Both the position numbers and the translations under genes were made by a program. Under the pieces are notes generated by a model. That model was not told the DNA's origin, did no database searches, and saw only the letters and a program-made list of their open reading frames with translations. A stretch of DNA of 64,000 nt from Bdellovibrio sp. ArHS (GTDB lineage Bacteria > Bdellovibrionota > Bdellovibrionia > Bdellovibrionales > Bdellovibrionaceae): positions 39,163 through 103,162 of the forward strand of contig NZ_JTEV01000004.1 in NCBI RefSeq assembly GCF_000786105.1. The letters are read 5' to 3'. This document shows positions 26,138-35,260 of this stretch, one piece after another (positions within the stretch are counted from its first letter, which is position 1; the number at the start of each line of letters is the position of its first letter).

Positions 26138-28321
26138 ATGGACTCTGAAAAAATCAATAATGCGGAAAATACGGCTGAACTACAGTTAATGGGTATGACC
26201 TGTGTTAATTGCGCGGCGAAAGTAGAAAAAACTCTTAACTCATTTCCTGATGTGAAGGCTTCGGTCAATTTTGCGACTGAAAAGGCCCACGTCGAGTTGC
26301 GGGGCAACACTCAGATGTCTGAGCTGCTAAAGGCGATTCAGGATATTGGTTACCAAGCCTATGAAATCAACGACGATGTCGATGCGGCGAAATTTAAGGA
26401 AGAGGCGGCGGCTGAGTATAAAAAAGAGCGCACACACTTTATCATCTCTGCCGTTTTAACGGTGCCCTTTCTATTTGAGATGGTCTGGATGTTTGCAGGC
26501 GGACATCATGAGTTTATGCCGCGATGGCTGCAGTTGATTTTAGCGACGCCGGTTCAGTTTTGGATTGGATGGAGATTCTATCGCGGTTCTTATTTTGCTC
26601 TTCGCTCTAAGAGTGCCAATATGGATGTCTTAGTGGCGCTGGGGACTTCCATGGCGTATCTGTTAAGTGTGGTTGTGACGGTCTTTAATTGGACGGATCA
26701 GCATGTCTACTTTGAGGCCAGTACGGCCATCGTGACTTTGATTCTTCTAGGAAAATTGATGGAAAGCCGGGCGAAAGGAAAAACCTCGGAAGCGGTGGAA
26801 GGTCTTTTGCGTTTACAGCCCAAAAAGGCCTTTATCGAAAAAGACGGACAGGTGTTGGAAGTCGCGACCTCTGAGTTGAAAGTCGGTGATATTGTTATCG
26901 TGAAAAATGCCGAAGGTATTCCTGTGGACGGTGTGGTTGTGGGGGGAGAATCCTCTGTGGATGAATCCATGCTGACGGGAGAAAGCATTCCTTCGCAAAA
27001 AGCCTCAGGCGATGCCGTTTATGCAGCCACTATGAATCAAGAAGGAACACTGAAGATCAAAGCAACAAGCGTGGGTAGCAAAACCCAGTTAGCGCAAATC
27101 ATCAAAATCGTCACCACGGCGCAAGGCTCAAAAGCGCCGATTCAGCGGTTGGCCGATAAGATCTCGGGCGTTTTTGTGCCCGTGGTGGTGTTGATCAGTA
27201 TTCTTACTTTCTTTGCCACCTGGTTTTTTGCGGGAGACTTGACATCGGCATTTATCGCGTCGGTGTCGGTGTTGGTTATTGCGTGCCCCTGTGCTTTAGG
27301 ACTCGCGACACCGACGGCGGTCGTCGTGGGTATTGGTAAGGGGGCTCAAGCCGGGGTTCTTTTCAGGGACGCAAAGGCCCTGGAACTAGCGGAAAAAATC
27401 AAAGTGTTGGTTTTAGATAAAACAGGCACCATCACAGAGGGACGTCCTCAGGTGACGGACGTGTTTGCGGTGCACGGGTCTAAAGAAGATATTCTGCGCT
27501 GGGCAGGCAGCCTTGAGGCGGGCTCTTCTCATCCCTTAGCTGCCGCCATCGTTGAAGAAGCAAAAAAACTTCAGCAGGATTTATTCCTGGTGGAAAGTTT
27601 TAAATCCGTGACGGGTCAAGGTGTCGAGGGTGTCATTGAAGAAAGGTCTTTGAAGCTGGGCAGACCTCACTGGGTGGCAGCGGATTTTTCTTTGAACAAA
27701 GAAGTCATTGCAGGTTTTGAAAATCAGGGAAAAACCGTGATGGCGCTAGCGGATGCCGAGCGTATTTTAGGTTATATCGCCGTGGCTGATAAAATTCGCA
27801 CGACCTCCAAGGAAGCGATTGCGGAACTGAAAAAGAAGGGTGTTAAAGTCATCATGTTGACCGGGGATAACGAGGGCACGGCCAAAGAAATCGCTAAACA
27901 AGCGGGTATCGACGAATACAAACACAGCGTAAAACCCGCAGATAAGGCCAGTGTCATTGTGGCGTTGAAAAGACGCAAAGAGCGTGTCGCGATGGTGGGG
28001 GATGGTATTAATGATGCCCCTGCCTTGGCGGTGGCGGATGTTAGTTTTTCAATGTCCTCGGGAACCGATATCGCCATTGAAACGGCTGACGTAACATTGA
28101 TGAAAAATGATCTGCAGTCCGTGGTGCATGCGATTGAGCTTTCCGAAATGACATTAAGAAAAATCCGCCAGAACTTGTTTTTTGCTTTCTTCTACAATGT
28201 TTTGGGAATTCCGTTAGCGGCCTTTGGGATGTTGAATCCAGTGATTGCGGGAGCGGCCATGGCTATGAGCTCGGTTTCTGTAGTCAGCAATTCGTTGTTG
28301 TTAAAACGGAAATCCATATAG
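26138..28321 (+). CDS. copA: Copper-exporting P1B-type ATPase
   Basis: The ATG at 26138 follows GGCAGG; the longer frame starts at an unlikely TTG. The 727-residue protein has one heavy-metal domain (GMTCVNC near residue 20), eight predicted spans and the transport motif CPC in VIACPCALGLATP (near 384). The ATPase motifs are LTGES, the phosphorylated Asp in DKTGT (near 428), the SSHPLA His and GDGINDAPAL. It pumps Cu(I) out of the cytoplasm. The hairpin at 28337-28373 ends the transcript. Confidence 0.95.
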   Translation: MDSEKINNAENTAELQLMGMTCVNCAAKVEKTLNSFPDVKASVNFATEKAHVELRGNTQMSELLKAIQDIGYQAYEINDDVDAAKFKEEAAAEYKKERTHFIISAVLTVPFLFEMVWMFAGGHHEFMPRWLQLILATPVQFWIGWRFYRGSYFALRSKSANMDVLVALGTSMAYLLSVVVTVFNWTDQHVYFEASTAIVTLILLGKLMESRAKGKTSEAVEGLLRLQPKKAFIEKDGQVLEVATSELKVGDIVIVKNAEGIPVDGVVVGGESSVDESMLTGESIPSQKASGDAVYAATMNQEGTLKIKATSVGSKTQLAQIIKIVTTAQGSKAPIQRLADKISGVFVPVVVLISILTFFATWFFAGDLTSAFIASVSVLVIACPCALGLATPTAVVVGIGKGAQAGVLFRDAKALELAEKIKVLVLDKTGTITEGRPQVTDVFAVHGSKEDILRWAGSLEAGSSHPLAAAIVEEAKKLQQDLFLVESFKSVTGQGVEGVIEERSLKLGRPHWVAADFSLNKEVIAGFENQGKTVMALADAERILGYIAVADKIRTTSKEAIAELKKKGVKVIMLTGDNEGTAKEIAKQAGIDEYKHSVKPADKASVIVALKRRKERVAMVGDGINDAPALAVADVSFSMSSGTDIAIETADVTLMKNDLQSVVHAIELSEMTLRKIRQNLFFAFFYNVLGIPLAAFGMLNPVIAGAAMAMSSVSVVSNSLLLKRKSI

Positions 28322-28336
28322 GCCAGTGTGATCAAG

Positions 28337-28373
28337 AAACCAAAGGCAAAGACTACTCTTTGTCTTTGGTTTT
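28337..28373 (+). terminator. Terminator after copA, overlapping the next gene's end
   Basis: AAACCAAAG and CTTTGGTTT, with an inner CAAAGA/TCTTTG pair, form a long stem with one mismatch. It includes the last codons of the convergent gene at 28353 and works for both strands. Confidence 0.8.
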
Positions 28374-29942
28374 AATGTAGGCTTCCAACAACCATCGGCG
28401 AATATGTTTTAGATAGAAGTCCTTCATGCCAAAAAAGACAAAATGATTAAGATAAGCGCCGCCCGCTTTATCCGGTTCATGAAAATTCACAGTGCCGATG
28501 ATTTCCGGTGTGTCCAGCTCTTCAGGGCGCCACAAGATAAATTCTCGGAATGCGCCGATGCTGATAGCTCGATAGTATTTTAATACCAGACCGGCTTCTG
28601 AAATTTGGGTGATTTCGACGGGATTTGCGACTTTCAACGAGCCCGAATTCATTGCGCTAGCCACGGAGGTGGCTTCTTTGTTTAAGAGGCCTGGATTCAT
28701 GCACAGGACCTTTTTAAGCATATAGGACTTATCCAGCGGCGTAAAAAAGATCTCTTTCACCCAGGCAGAGAGCTCCTTCATGATGTCAAAGCTCAGTTTT
28801 CTTTTCGAGACTAAGTAAAGATCCGGAATGTCTTTCAGCTCAAACCCGCGCTTCGCCGCGCGATCTTTAAGATACTGCTGAATCTGTTCCCAGCGCTTCT
28901 GTTTTTCCACTTCGAATATTTCATAGTTTGCAAAAACCAGATCAAAGGTTTCAGGAAGTTCTTGTTTATGAACCGTGTCCTTGTCGGCAAGGTCGGAAAG
29001 CAATTGTCCTAGTAAAGTGTATTGAAAGACCTCGGCATTGGAAAACTTATCAGTAAAGAAATTTTTAATTTCCAGTCCTGACGCCGCATCTTCGTCTAAA
29101 ATCAGGATACGGGTTTTGCGTCCATGGGTGTTGAGAAGTTCCGTGGGCTGATGGGCTTTGTTTTGAAGAATATTTCTGCGCAGTTGACTGACTTGTTTGT
29201 TATCCGCGCCAAAAAACAGAAACTCACACAGAAATTCTTTGTCGGACACGGCCTTACAGGATTTGCAATAGGCCAGCACACTCTTGATATTTCCAGATGT
29301 GAAAGAATCACTATAGTACTTGGTCATCGCGCCGATCTTGATTTCGTGATTATTCAGCGTTGTAAAACCCACTTCCGAAATCGAATTCAGGGAAACTTCT
29401 TTCAGCATCTCAATGGTCGAACGAATATTCATGGACGCCACGGTGCTTGAGGTCACCGGGTGGTGTCCTGTCAACGCATATTCTAAATGCTGCTTCAGAA
29501 TGAGCTTATCAAAGGGCTTAAAGATCACATTATTGATGATGCGTTCTTCGGCAAGACCAATATCGAAATCGGGACTGTCAAAGGCGGTGAGGATCAGGGC
29601 GGTGGGCTCTTGTTCGGAACACATTTTCTTGCGCACGAAAAATTCACGGGCCCGTTTTATCAGGCCCATGTTCTGCACACCAAAAAATTCATTCTTAGCG
29701 ACCACCAAGCGAAGTTCATGAGTCGCGGCAGGTGCGATGTCTTCGCTTGTATCATCTTTATACTTACGGCCCCCCGGGGCCAAAGCCAACGGGCCCGTCA
29801 TCAGTGCTGATTTGAGCCATTCGTGAAATTCTGCAAGGCTGAAGAAGAAGCGAATATGAAGCTTGGGATCTATACTTTTGAGGGTGTCGAATAGATCCTT
29901 CTGGATTCGTTCATCATCTTCGAGGATGTATATGAACTTCAT
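28353..29942 (-). CDS. Double pseudo-receiver protein with PilZ-like C-terminus
   Basis: The 529-residue protein begins like a response regulator (YILEDDERIQKDLF). It keeps the later receiver residues (LILTAFD, VIFKPFD), but the strand that should hold the phosphorylated Asp reads LRLVVAKNEFFG. A second receiver-like fold starts near residue 279 (RILILDEDAASG); its Asp position reads VFANYE, and it ends IFFTPLDK. Residues about 435-510 (PVEITQISEAGLVLKYY) look like a PilZ domain, though the arginine motif is not clear. I infer a phosphorylation-independent signalling or scaffold protein. Confidence 0.65.
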   Translation of the reverse strand: MKFIYILEDDERIQKDLFDTLKSIDPKLHIRFFFSLAEFHEWLKSALMTGPLALAPGGRKYKDDTSEDIAPAATHELRLVVAKNEFFGVQNMGLIKRAREFFVRKKMCSEQEPTALILTAFDSPDFDIGLAEERIINNVIFKPFDKLILKQHLEYALTGHHPVTSSTVASMNIRSTIEMLKEVSLNSISEVGFTTLNNHEIKIGAMTKYYSDSFTSGNIKSVLAYCKSCKAVSDKEFLCEFLFFGADNKQVSQLRRNILQNKAHQPTELLNTHGRKTRILILDEDAASGLEIKNFFTDKFSNAEVFQYTLLGQLLSDLADKDTVHKQELPETFDLVFANYEIFEVEKQKRWEQIQQYLKDRAAKRGFELKDIPDLYLVSKRKLSFDIMKELSAWVKEIFFTPLDKSYMLKKVLCMNPGLLNKEATSVASAMNSGSLKVANPVEITQISEAGLVLKYYRAISIGAFREFILWRPEELDTPEIIGTVNFHEPDKAGGAYLNHFVFFGMKDFYLKHIRRWLLEAYIKTKDKE

Positions 29943-29986
29943 ACCCCTAGTATATCTTGAAATGAGTCAGGAAAGTAAAATAATTT

Positions 29987-30331
29987 TTAAGGGGAGCGAA
30001 AAATAAAATAAACGGCTCCAATCAAACATAAGCCCGCCCATAAGAAATCAAGCTTTAACGACTGTTTCATATAGAGAACCGAGAAGCCGGCAAAGACCAC
30101 CATGGTGATCACTTCCTGCATGATTTTTAACTGCGGTAAGGTGAAGTGGTTGTAGCCAATTCGGTTGGCTGGAACCTGCAAAACATACTCAAAAAAAGCA
30201 ATGCCCCAACTGACTAGAATAGCCACCCAAAGAGCCGACTCTTTGAAGGACTTCAAATGCCCGTACCAGGCAAATGTCATAAAAACATTGGAGAGAACTA
30301 AAAGACTGATGGGAACTAGGCTTTGTGTCAT
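29987..30331 (-). CDS. DUF486 family small membrane protein
   Basis: The 114-residue protein has four spans and the strongly conserved DUF486 strings VFMTFAWYGHLK, AFFEYVLQVPANRIGY, and QLKIMQEVITMVVF. The family belongs to the drug/metabolite transporter clan, and its substrate is unknown. Its ATG overlaps the stop of the Na/Pi transporter gene (ATGA), making it the last gene of a three-gene unit. Confidence 0.93.
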   Translation of the reverse strand: MTQSLVPISLLVLSNVFMTFAWYGHLKSFKESALWVAILVSWGIAFFEYVLQVPANRIGYNHFTLPQLKIMQEVITMVVFAGFSVLYMKQSLKLDFLWAGLCLIGAVYFIFRSP

Positions 30332-31935
30332 GTTGATGATCTCGAATTGTAAGCATGGTTACATAATAAACTTGCAATACGTCGGTATTCGCTCAACAGA
30401 TCCAAATGGATGGAACTGGTGTTGATCGACGAATTCATCCCTCGATTCAAGCGGCTGATGTGATTTTCGCGCAAGGAAATTTCCGTTTTGGCAAGGTCGC
30501 GCTTCAGCTGTATGGCCTCTTCGGAGAGTTCTTTATTTTGGTAAGCATTGATGGCCATCGCGGCCACTTTAACAACCTGTTGGTGCATCTGACAAATTTC
30601 TGCCCAGCCTTCGGTAGAAAACTCAAGCTTTAGGGCGTTCTTCTTAATCGCCAAGGCCAGAATATTGATGTCAATGGCATCCGCCGCTCTTTCAAGATCA
30701 CTTAAGAACATGATCATATTCATAATATTCTGATGGACGACGGTGTTGGACTTATTGGCGTGATCCAGAAGAAACATTTTGGTCTCGCGATAAAGAAAAT
30801 CCACCTTGTTGTCGCGATCTTTGATCGAGTCAAAATCTTTGGGATCGTTGGTCTCAAAAAGCCGGATAGAGTCTTTGATCATCCCCAAAACGATGTCGGC
30901 TGTGCGCATGATCTCGCGATTGGCATAGGAAACGGCCAAAGCCGAAGATTGATAGTTGTCGAGCTTGACGAATTCAGTGCCAAACTCTTCGGAAGCTTGT
31001 TTTGGAAACATCTTTTCGATCAGTTCTGCGCCTTTGTTGATGAAGGGATAAAAAATCACCGCAGAAAGAACGTTGAAAATAAGATGGCCGTTGGCAATCT
31101 GACGGGAAGTGCTGGTGTCGAAGGTGGTCAGAAAATCAATGAAAAGCTGTGTGAATGGATAGAAAATCACAACGCTGATTGTTTTGTAGAAGAAATGCGC
31201 CCACGCCACCTGACGGCCGACGTAATTGCCTCCAGCCGCAGCGATCAATGCAACTGAAGTGGTTCCGATGTTGGCACCATAAACCCAGATCATCGCATCG
31301 TAGAAGGTGATCGCCTTCACAGCGGCAAGGCTCATCGCCATCCCGATAGTGACGGCACTGCTTTGCACAAAGGCGCAGAAAACAATGGAAATAAGTAAAG
31401 AGTATCCAGGATTGTCACGAACACTTTGGAACAAGTCGGTGAGCATCGGATTTTCGGCGAAGTGATGTGAAGAAACCGAAATCAAATTCAGACCTAAGAA
31501 AAGCAAGCCAAAGCCCATGAAGACCAAAGAAAGATTCTTAAAGACAGTTTTTTTGGCCTTAAAATAGAACGCAAAAGCAATCGCAAAAACGGGCAGGGCA
31601 TAAGAGCCTAAGTCCAAGGAGATGAACTGAACGGTCAGGGTGGTGCCGATCGCCGTGCCAATAATAACACCCATCACCTGGCGTAAATTGATAACTCGGG
31701 CAGACCCCAGTCCCACCAACATAGACGTGACGGCTCCAGAGCTTTGCATAAGTGTCGTGAGGACGACACCCGTGAGAATCGCCAAGAATTTACTTTGCGA
31801 AAGACGGTTGAGTAAAAGGGTGATTTTTCCCGCCATCAACTTTTCGAGCGACGACGAGGCTAGTCCCATCCCGTACAAAAAGAGAGCCACCCCGCTGACC
31901 AGGATGATGAAATAGGAATTGTGGGTATCAATCAT
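30328..31935 (-). CDS. Na/Pi-cotransporter family protein with PhoU-like tail
   Basis: The 535-residue protein has eight or more spans with the two inverted QSS repeats of the NptA/PNaS family (LMQSSGAVTSMLVGLG and FVQSSAVTIGMAMS). Residues about 340-535 form a helical PhoU-like domain. It should import phosphate with sodium or respond to phosphate status. It overlaps the DUF1275 gene before it and the DUF486 gene after it by ATGA. Confidence 0.93.
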   Translation of the reverse strand: MIDTHNSYFIILVSGVALFLYGMGLASSSLEKLMAGKITLLLNRLSQSKFLAILTGVVLTTLMQSSGAVTSMLVGLGSARVINLRQVMGVIIGTAIGTTLTVQFISLDLGSYALPVFAIAFAFYFKAKKTVFKNLSLVFMGFGLLFLGLNLISVSSHHFAENPMLTDLFQSVRDNPGYSLLISIVFCAFVQSSAVTIGMAMSLAAVKAITFYDAMIWVYGANIGTTSVALIAAAGGNYVGRQVAWAHFFYKTISVVIFYPFTQLFIDFLTTFDTSTSRQIANGHLIFNVLSAVIFYPFINKGAELIEKMFPKQASEEFGTEFVKLDNYQSSALAVSYANREIMRTADIVLGMIKDSIRLFETNDPKDFDSIKDRDNKVDFLYRETKMFLLDHANKSNTVVHQNIMNMIMFLSDLERAADAIDINILALAIKKNALKLEFSTEGWAEICQMHQQVVKVAAMAINAYQNKELSEEAIQLKRDLAKTEISLRENHISRLNRGMNSSINTSSIHLDLLSEYRRIASLLCNHAYNSRSST

Positions 31936-32675
31936 GATGAAGTTCCGTCGTGCTCGTTAAAGTGAATAAGGCTCCAAAAGAAGAGGATTGTAGCAATGGA
32001 GGCGGGAATAAGGAAGCCCCAATACTGTGCGTGAAGGTAAACATAGGCCGAGACCAATGAACCCAAAGTGAAAGATGAAATCAGACCCGCACGCATCCAG
32101 TTCGCACGCACTTCGTTCGTGCGGGGTTGAATTTTGTGAGAGTGAGAAAGAACCCGCACGATGCCGATTCCCAAGTCCGTGGTAATCCCGGTCAGATGAG
32201 TCGTGCGAATGATGGCGCCAAAGGCCGAAGTCACCGTCGCATTTTGAATACCACAAGCTAAACACAAAGCTGCTAACAGAAGATGGCCGTGACGCGCCAA
32301 AGGAGCACCAAATTCGCCAAAGACTCCCAGAGTGCCAGAAATGGCGACGGAAGTGGTGAGAAAGAAAATCAGAAACATCACAATCGGATACAGAGGTTTG
32401 CGGCCGGTTTGGATGCGGCGATCTACGAAGAAAGCCGAAAGCATCGTGCCGCCGATGAAAAATCCCGGGACAGCAAACATCGCCAAGGACTGCATCCAGC
32501 GTCCTTGTGCGGCTTCGGTTCCCACTAAAGTTCCGAACCCAGTGACGTGCGAAACAAAGCGATGGCAGGCCAAGTAGCCCCCGGCATTGATAGCGCCTGC
32601 TTGAAAGGCCATGGAAAGCCAGATGGTGACATTAGAACGACTGAAGTGAGAAAGAGTTTGGTGATATGAGAACAT
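31932..32675 (-). CDS. DUF1275 (YoaK) family membrane protein
   Basis: The start at 32675 (MFSYHQTLSHF) is taken as the most likely; an in-frame codon further upstream also exists. The 247-residue protein has six or seven spans and family hallmarks INAGGYLACHRFVSHVTG and GIQNATVTSAFGAIIRTTHL. The transport function is unknown. It is the first gene of the coupled unit DUF1275, Na/Pi transporter, DUF486. Confidence 0.9.
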   Translation of the reverse strand: MFSYHQTLSHFSRSNVTIWLSMAFQAGAINAGGYLACHRFVSHVTGFGTLVGTEAAQGRWMQSLAMFAVPGFFIGGTMLSAFFVDRRIQTGRKPLYPIVMFLIFFLTTSVAISGTLGVFGEFGAPLARHGHLLLAALCLACGIQNATVTSAFGAIIRTTHLTGITTDLGIGIVRVLSHSHKIQPRTNEVRANWMRAGLISSFTLGSLVSAYVYLHAQYWGFLIPASIATILFFWSLIHFNEHDGTSS

Positions 32676-32754
32676 TCTGAAAAATAGATTAAAACAAATC
32701 TTCAAAAAAGACAAAAGGCCCCTATATACTTAGACCTAAGAAAGAGGAAAAAAC

Positions 32755-33162
32755 ATGACAGAAAAGACACCGGTCGTGGTGGTTGCCGCCGTCATTCGCC
32801 GTTTTGCAGATCCGGAAAAGAGAATCCTTATTGTGCGCAGGGGGCCGGAGCAAAGTGGCGCGGGTTTTTGGGAGTTTCCCGGCGGAAAAGTCGAGATGGA
32901 TGAGTCTTCTGAGCAGGCCTTGCAAAGGGAAATCGAGGAAGAACTGGGAATTGCCATCCGGGTGGGTGACTTTATCGGCGAAGAGGACTTTTTATACCCC
33001 ACAAAGCTCATACGCCTGCGGGTCTATTGGGCTGAGACTCAGGAAAGAGATCTGGTATTAACAGAGCACGATGCCTTTAGATGGTGTTTGCCCGAAGAAA
33101 TTTCTTTAAGTGATCTTTCAGAGGCAGATCGCCCGTTTGTCGGAAAAATTTTAGGGAAGTAG
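32755..33162 (+). CDS. Nudix hydrolase, MutT-like
   Basis: The 135-residue protein carries the Nudix box GGKVEMDESSEQALQREIEE, followed by ELGI, with all metal-binding Glu residues. The N-terminus VVVVAAVIRR and GFWEFPGGK are like MutT and CTP pyrophosphohydrolases. It most likely clears oxidised nucleotides such as 8-oxo-dGTP. AGAGGAAA precedes the ATG, and the 3' end overlaps the convergent DCC gene by 12 bases. Confidence 0.92.
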   Translation: MTEKTPVVVVAAVIRRFADPEKRILIVRRGPEQSGAGFWEFPGGKVEMDESSEQALQREIEEELGIAIRVGDFIGEEDFLYPTKLIRLRVYWAETQERDLVLTEHDAFRWCLPEEISLSDLSEADRPFVGKILGK

Positions 33163-33540
33163 GTAAGAGCGCTCTTGCGGAGTCGGCAGGCGACAGAACT
33201 CTCTTTCGCCAAACCAATGATAGCGGTTTTTTGCGACATAATTGTAAAGGAGATCGCGCAGAGGTCCCGGGATAATTCGCGCCAAAGCAAAGATTCGATA
33301 GGCTCCACCCAGTCCCGATAAAATGCGCAGAACCGCAGCAGAGCGACGATAGATTCTGCCTTTCTCAAAGTAAATCACTGTATCAAGATTGGTCCTGTCT
33401 GCAGGGGACAAAAGCTTTTCGGCCGTGACCCCTTGCAAGGGGGCGAAAAGAAAAAAGTGAGTTTTATCACGACTGATAACTGCATCGACAAAACCATTAC
33501 AAAGGTGGCAAACCCCATCAAAAAAGACCACGTTTCGCAT
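33151..33540 (-). CDS. DCC-type thiol-disulfide oxidoreductase (DUF393)
   Basis: AGGTGG fits the ATG at 33540 better than the one 7 codons upstream. The 129-residue protein has the family motif VVFFDGVCHLCNGFV with its Cys-x-x-Cys pair, and later FALARIIPGPLRD and NRYHWFG. The fold is thioredoxin-like. The redox partner is unknown. Confidence 0.92.
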   Translation of the reverse strand: MRNVVFFDGVCHLCNGFVDAVISRDKTHFFLFAPLQGVTAEKLLSPADRTNLDTVIYFEKGRIYRRSAAVLRILSGLGGAYRIFALARIIPGPLRDLLYNYVAKNRYHWFGEREFCRLPTPQERSYLLP

Positions 33541-33616
33541 TTTTAAGTCCACCTTTTCCATAGCAATTCTAGGCTACAGTCTTTATAATGAAGTTTCAAG
33601 TTGAGGAGTCCTGTTC

Positions 33617-34234
33617 ATGGAAGTCTTTTTATTCCCTCTTGTTAATGTCACATTGTTTCCGCGAACAACAAAGCCTCTCAATATTTTCGAACCCCGTTAT
33701 CTCTCGATGATTAAAGAAGCTGTGGCAACTCAGACGCCCATTGCCTTGGGTTTTATCGAAGACCCGGCTAAGGTCGCGTCGGTTCGGCCCGGCGAGACGG
33801 TTCCGTTTGTTCGCGACATTGCGGGATATGGATATGCACAAATCGTCGAGGAAAGACTTAACGGAACTCTTTTGATCTTTTTGCAGGGGCAAGGCAAGTT
33901 ACGTTTAGGCAAGGTGCTTGATCGGGGCACGCCTTATATTATTTGTGAAGGTCACATCATTCCCGAAAAAACCATTCTTGAACCCAGATATCAAGCAGAG
34001 TTGAACGCTCTTCATCGGATTCTGACTCGCTGGATTCAGACGCATGTGCCTGATCCCCAACAGCGCGATATTTTTATGCGCAATCTGGTCAGCCCGGAAG
34101 AGATCATAGGAAGCTTCGCCTCTTATTTGGTGCGAGATTACGATTTGCAACAGATGGTTTTAGAATACGACGACATCAACGAGAAGGTGCGCTTTCTGCA
34201 CCGTCTGGTTGAATCGAACGAGCTTACGACTTAA
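33617..34234 (+). CDS. Lon N-terminal (substrate-binding) domain protein
   Basis: The 205-residue protein consists only of a Lon N-domain. It opens VFLFPLVNVTLFPRTTKPLN and FEPRYLSMIKEA, the PUA-like start of Lon, then helices to residue about 200. The ATPase and protease parts are absent. Stand-alone versions are common, but their role is unclear. Its end overlaps the convergent ctaA gene by 11 bases. Confidence 0.92.
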   Translation: MEVFLFPLVNVTLFPRTTKPLNIFEPRYLSMIKEAVATQTPIALGFIEDPAKVASVRPGETVPFVRDIAGYGYAQIVEERLNGTLLIFLQGQGKLRLGKVLDRGTPYIICEGHIIPEKTILEPRYQAELNALHRILTRWIQTHVPDPQQRDIFMRNLVSPEEIIGSFASYLVRDYDLQQMVLEYDDINEKVRFLHRLVESNELTT

Positions 34235-35165
34235 CAGGGCTTGTTTCCATCGTTTCCAGATGAACTGTTTCGGCGCGAACGAAGTAAACCCATTGCAACA
34301 AGATCACCCACACCGTGTGAGCTAAAGCCAAGTGAACGACTTTCATCCACACTGGCGCATGAAGAAGTAAAGTCAGAATTCCAAATACCAAAGCTGTGAT
34401 CAGAGTCAGACTCATTTGATAGGACCGACGTTCCACTAAAAGTGATTCCGCCGTCTGTGCCTTCACCCAGAAAAACAAGGCCAGGCCACCGCCGCCGATA
34501 AGAGCCAGCAGTGGATGCAAGCCGCGTAAACGCACCAAAAAGTGCGAGTTGGCATCAAGATCCGCCAAAAAACCATCAAAAAGATTCTCTGCAGGGAAGA
34601 GAGAATTTGAAAGCGAAGCCCAGGCTCCGGTGACACCGATAGCGACGATCACCCAGGGCAGATAGCGGTAACGCTTGTCTTCTTTGGAAGGAGTTTGAAG
34701 TTCGGTTTGCAGCAAGGAAGCTGAAAAGGTCAACGCCACAGCTCCAGTGAGCATGAACGAATTCAGTTGGTGAAGGGCCATGACAAAAGCGCGGTAAGGA
34801 GTATCGTTGGTGGTGACCAAACCGAAAAGAACTAACTTCGCCCCCAGAAGAGCTTCAGTGACTGTGAAAATTAAAGTGGCCGTTGCCATCTTTCTGGCGA
34901 AATGTTTTTTGGGATAGATTTTTCGTGCCACCCACCAGAAATAAAGAACCAAAAGCCCATAGATGCCCGACATCAGACGGTGACCGTATTCCACCCAGGT
35001 CTTGCCACGTTGAGCTTCCGGGATCAGTTGGCCATGACAAAGAGGCCAGGTGTCGCCACAGCCGTCACCCGAGTGTGAAATGCGCACCCAGGCCCCCCAC
35101 AAAATCACCAGAATTGTGTAAAACAGAAGGCCAAATGCAAATTTCTTGAAAGTAGGTTTTGTCAT
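34224..35165 (-). CDS. ctaA: Heme A synthase (CtaA/COX15 family)
   Basis: The 313-residue protein has eight spans. WGAWVRISHSGDGCGDTWPLC gives the extracytoplasmic Cys pair region, and GKTWVEYGHRLMSG, MALHQLNSF, RLRGLHPLLAL, and VVHLALAHTVW supply the heme-ligand His residues. It oxidises heme O to heme A for an aa3-type oxidase; no oxidase genes are in view. The start is uncertain: the ATG at 35165 lacks a strong ribosome site, and a GTG 18 bases upstream is possible. Confidence 0.93.
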   Translation of the reverse strand: MTKPTFKKFAFGLLFYTILVILWGAWVRISHSGDGCGDTWPLCHGQLIPEAQRGKTWVEYGHRLMSGIYGLLVLYFWWVARKIYPKKHFARKMATATLIFTVTEALLGAKLVLFGLVTTNDTPYRAFVMALHQLNSFMLTGAVALTFSASLLQTELQTPSKEDKRYRYLPWVIVAIGVTGAWASLSNSLFPAENLFDGFLADLDANSHFLVRLRGLHPLLALIGGGGLALFFWVKAQTAESLLVERRSYQMSLTLITALVFGILTLLLHAPVWMKVVHLALAHTVWVILLQWVYFVRAETVHLETMETSPVKS

Positions 35166-35218
35166 AGAAAAAAGAAGTAGCACGCTCCGAAAATGCGGTC
35201 AATCTTGAGGGGCGCCGA

Positions 35219-35260
35219 TTGACTTCCTGACATAGAAAAGAGTTAAATGAACTATGTCAG
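35219..35260 (+). promoter_or_regulatory. Promoter and inverted repeat fused to the CDF start codon
   Basis: TTGACT (35219-35224), 18 bases and TTAAAT (35243-35248) place the transcript start at about 35254, the A of the ATG. No ribosome site exists, so the mRNA is probably leaderless. CTGACATAG (35227-35235) and CTATGTCAG (35252-35260) are perfect arms, one in the promoter spacer and one over the start codon, as expected for an operator. Confidence 0.6.
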
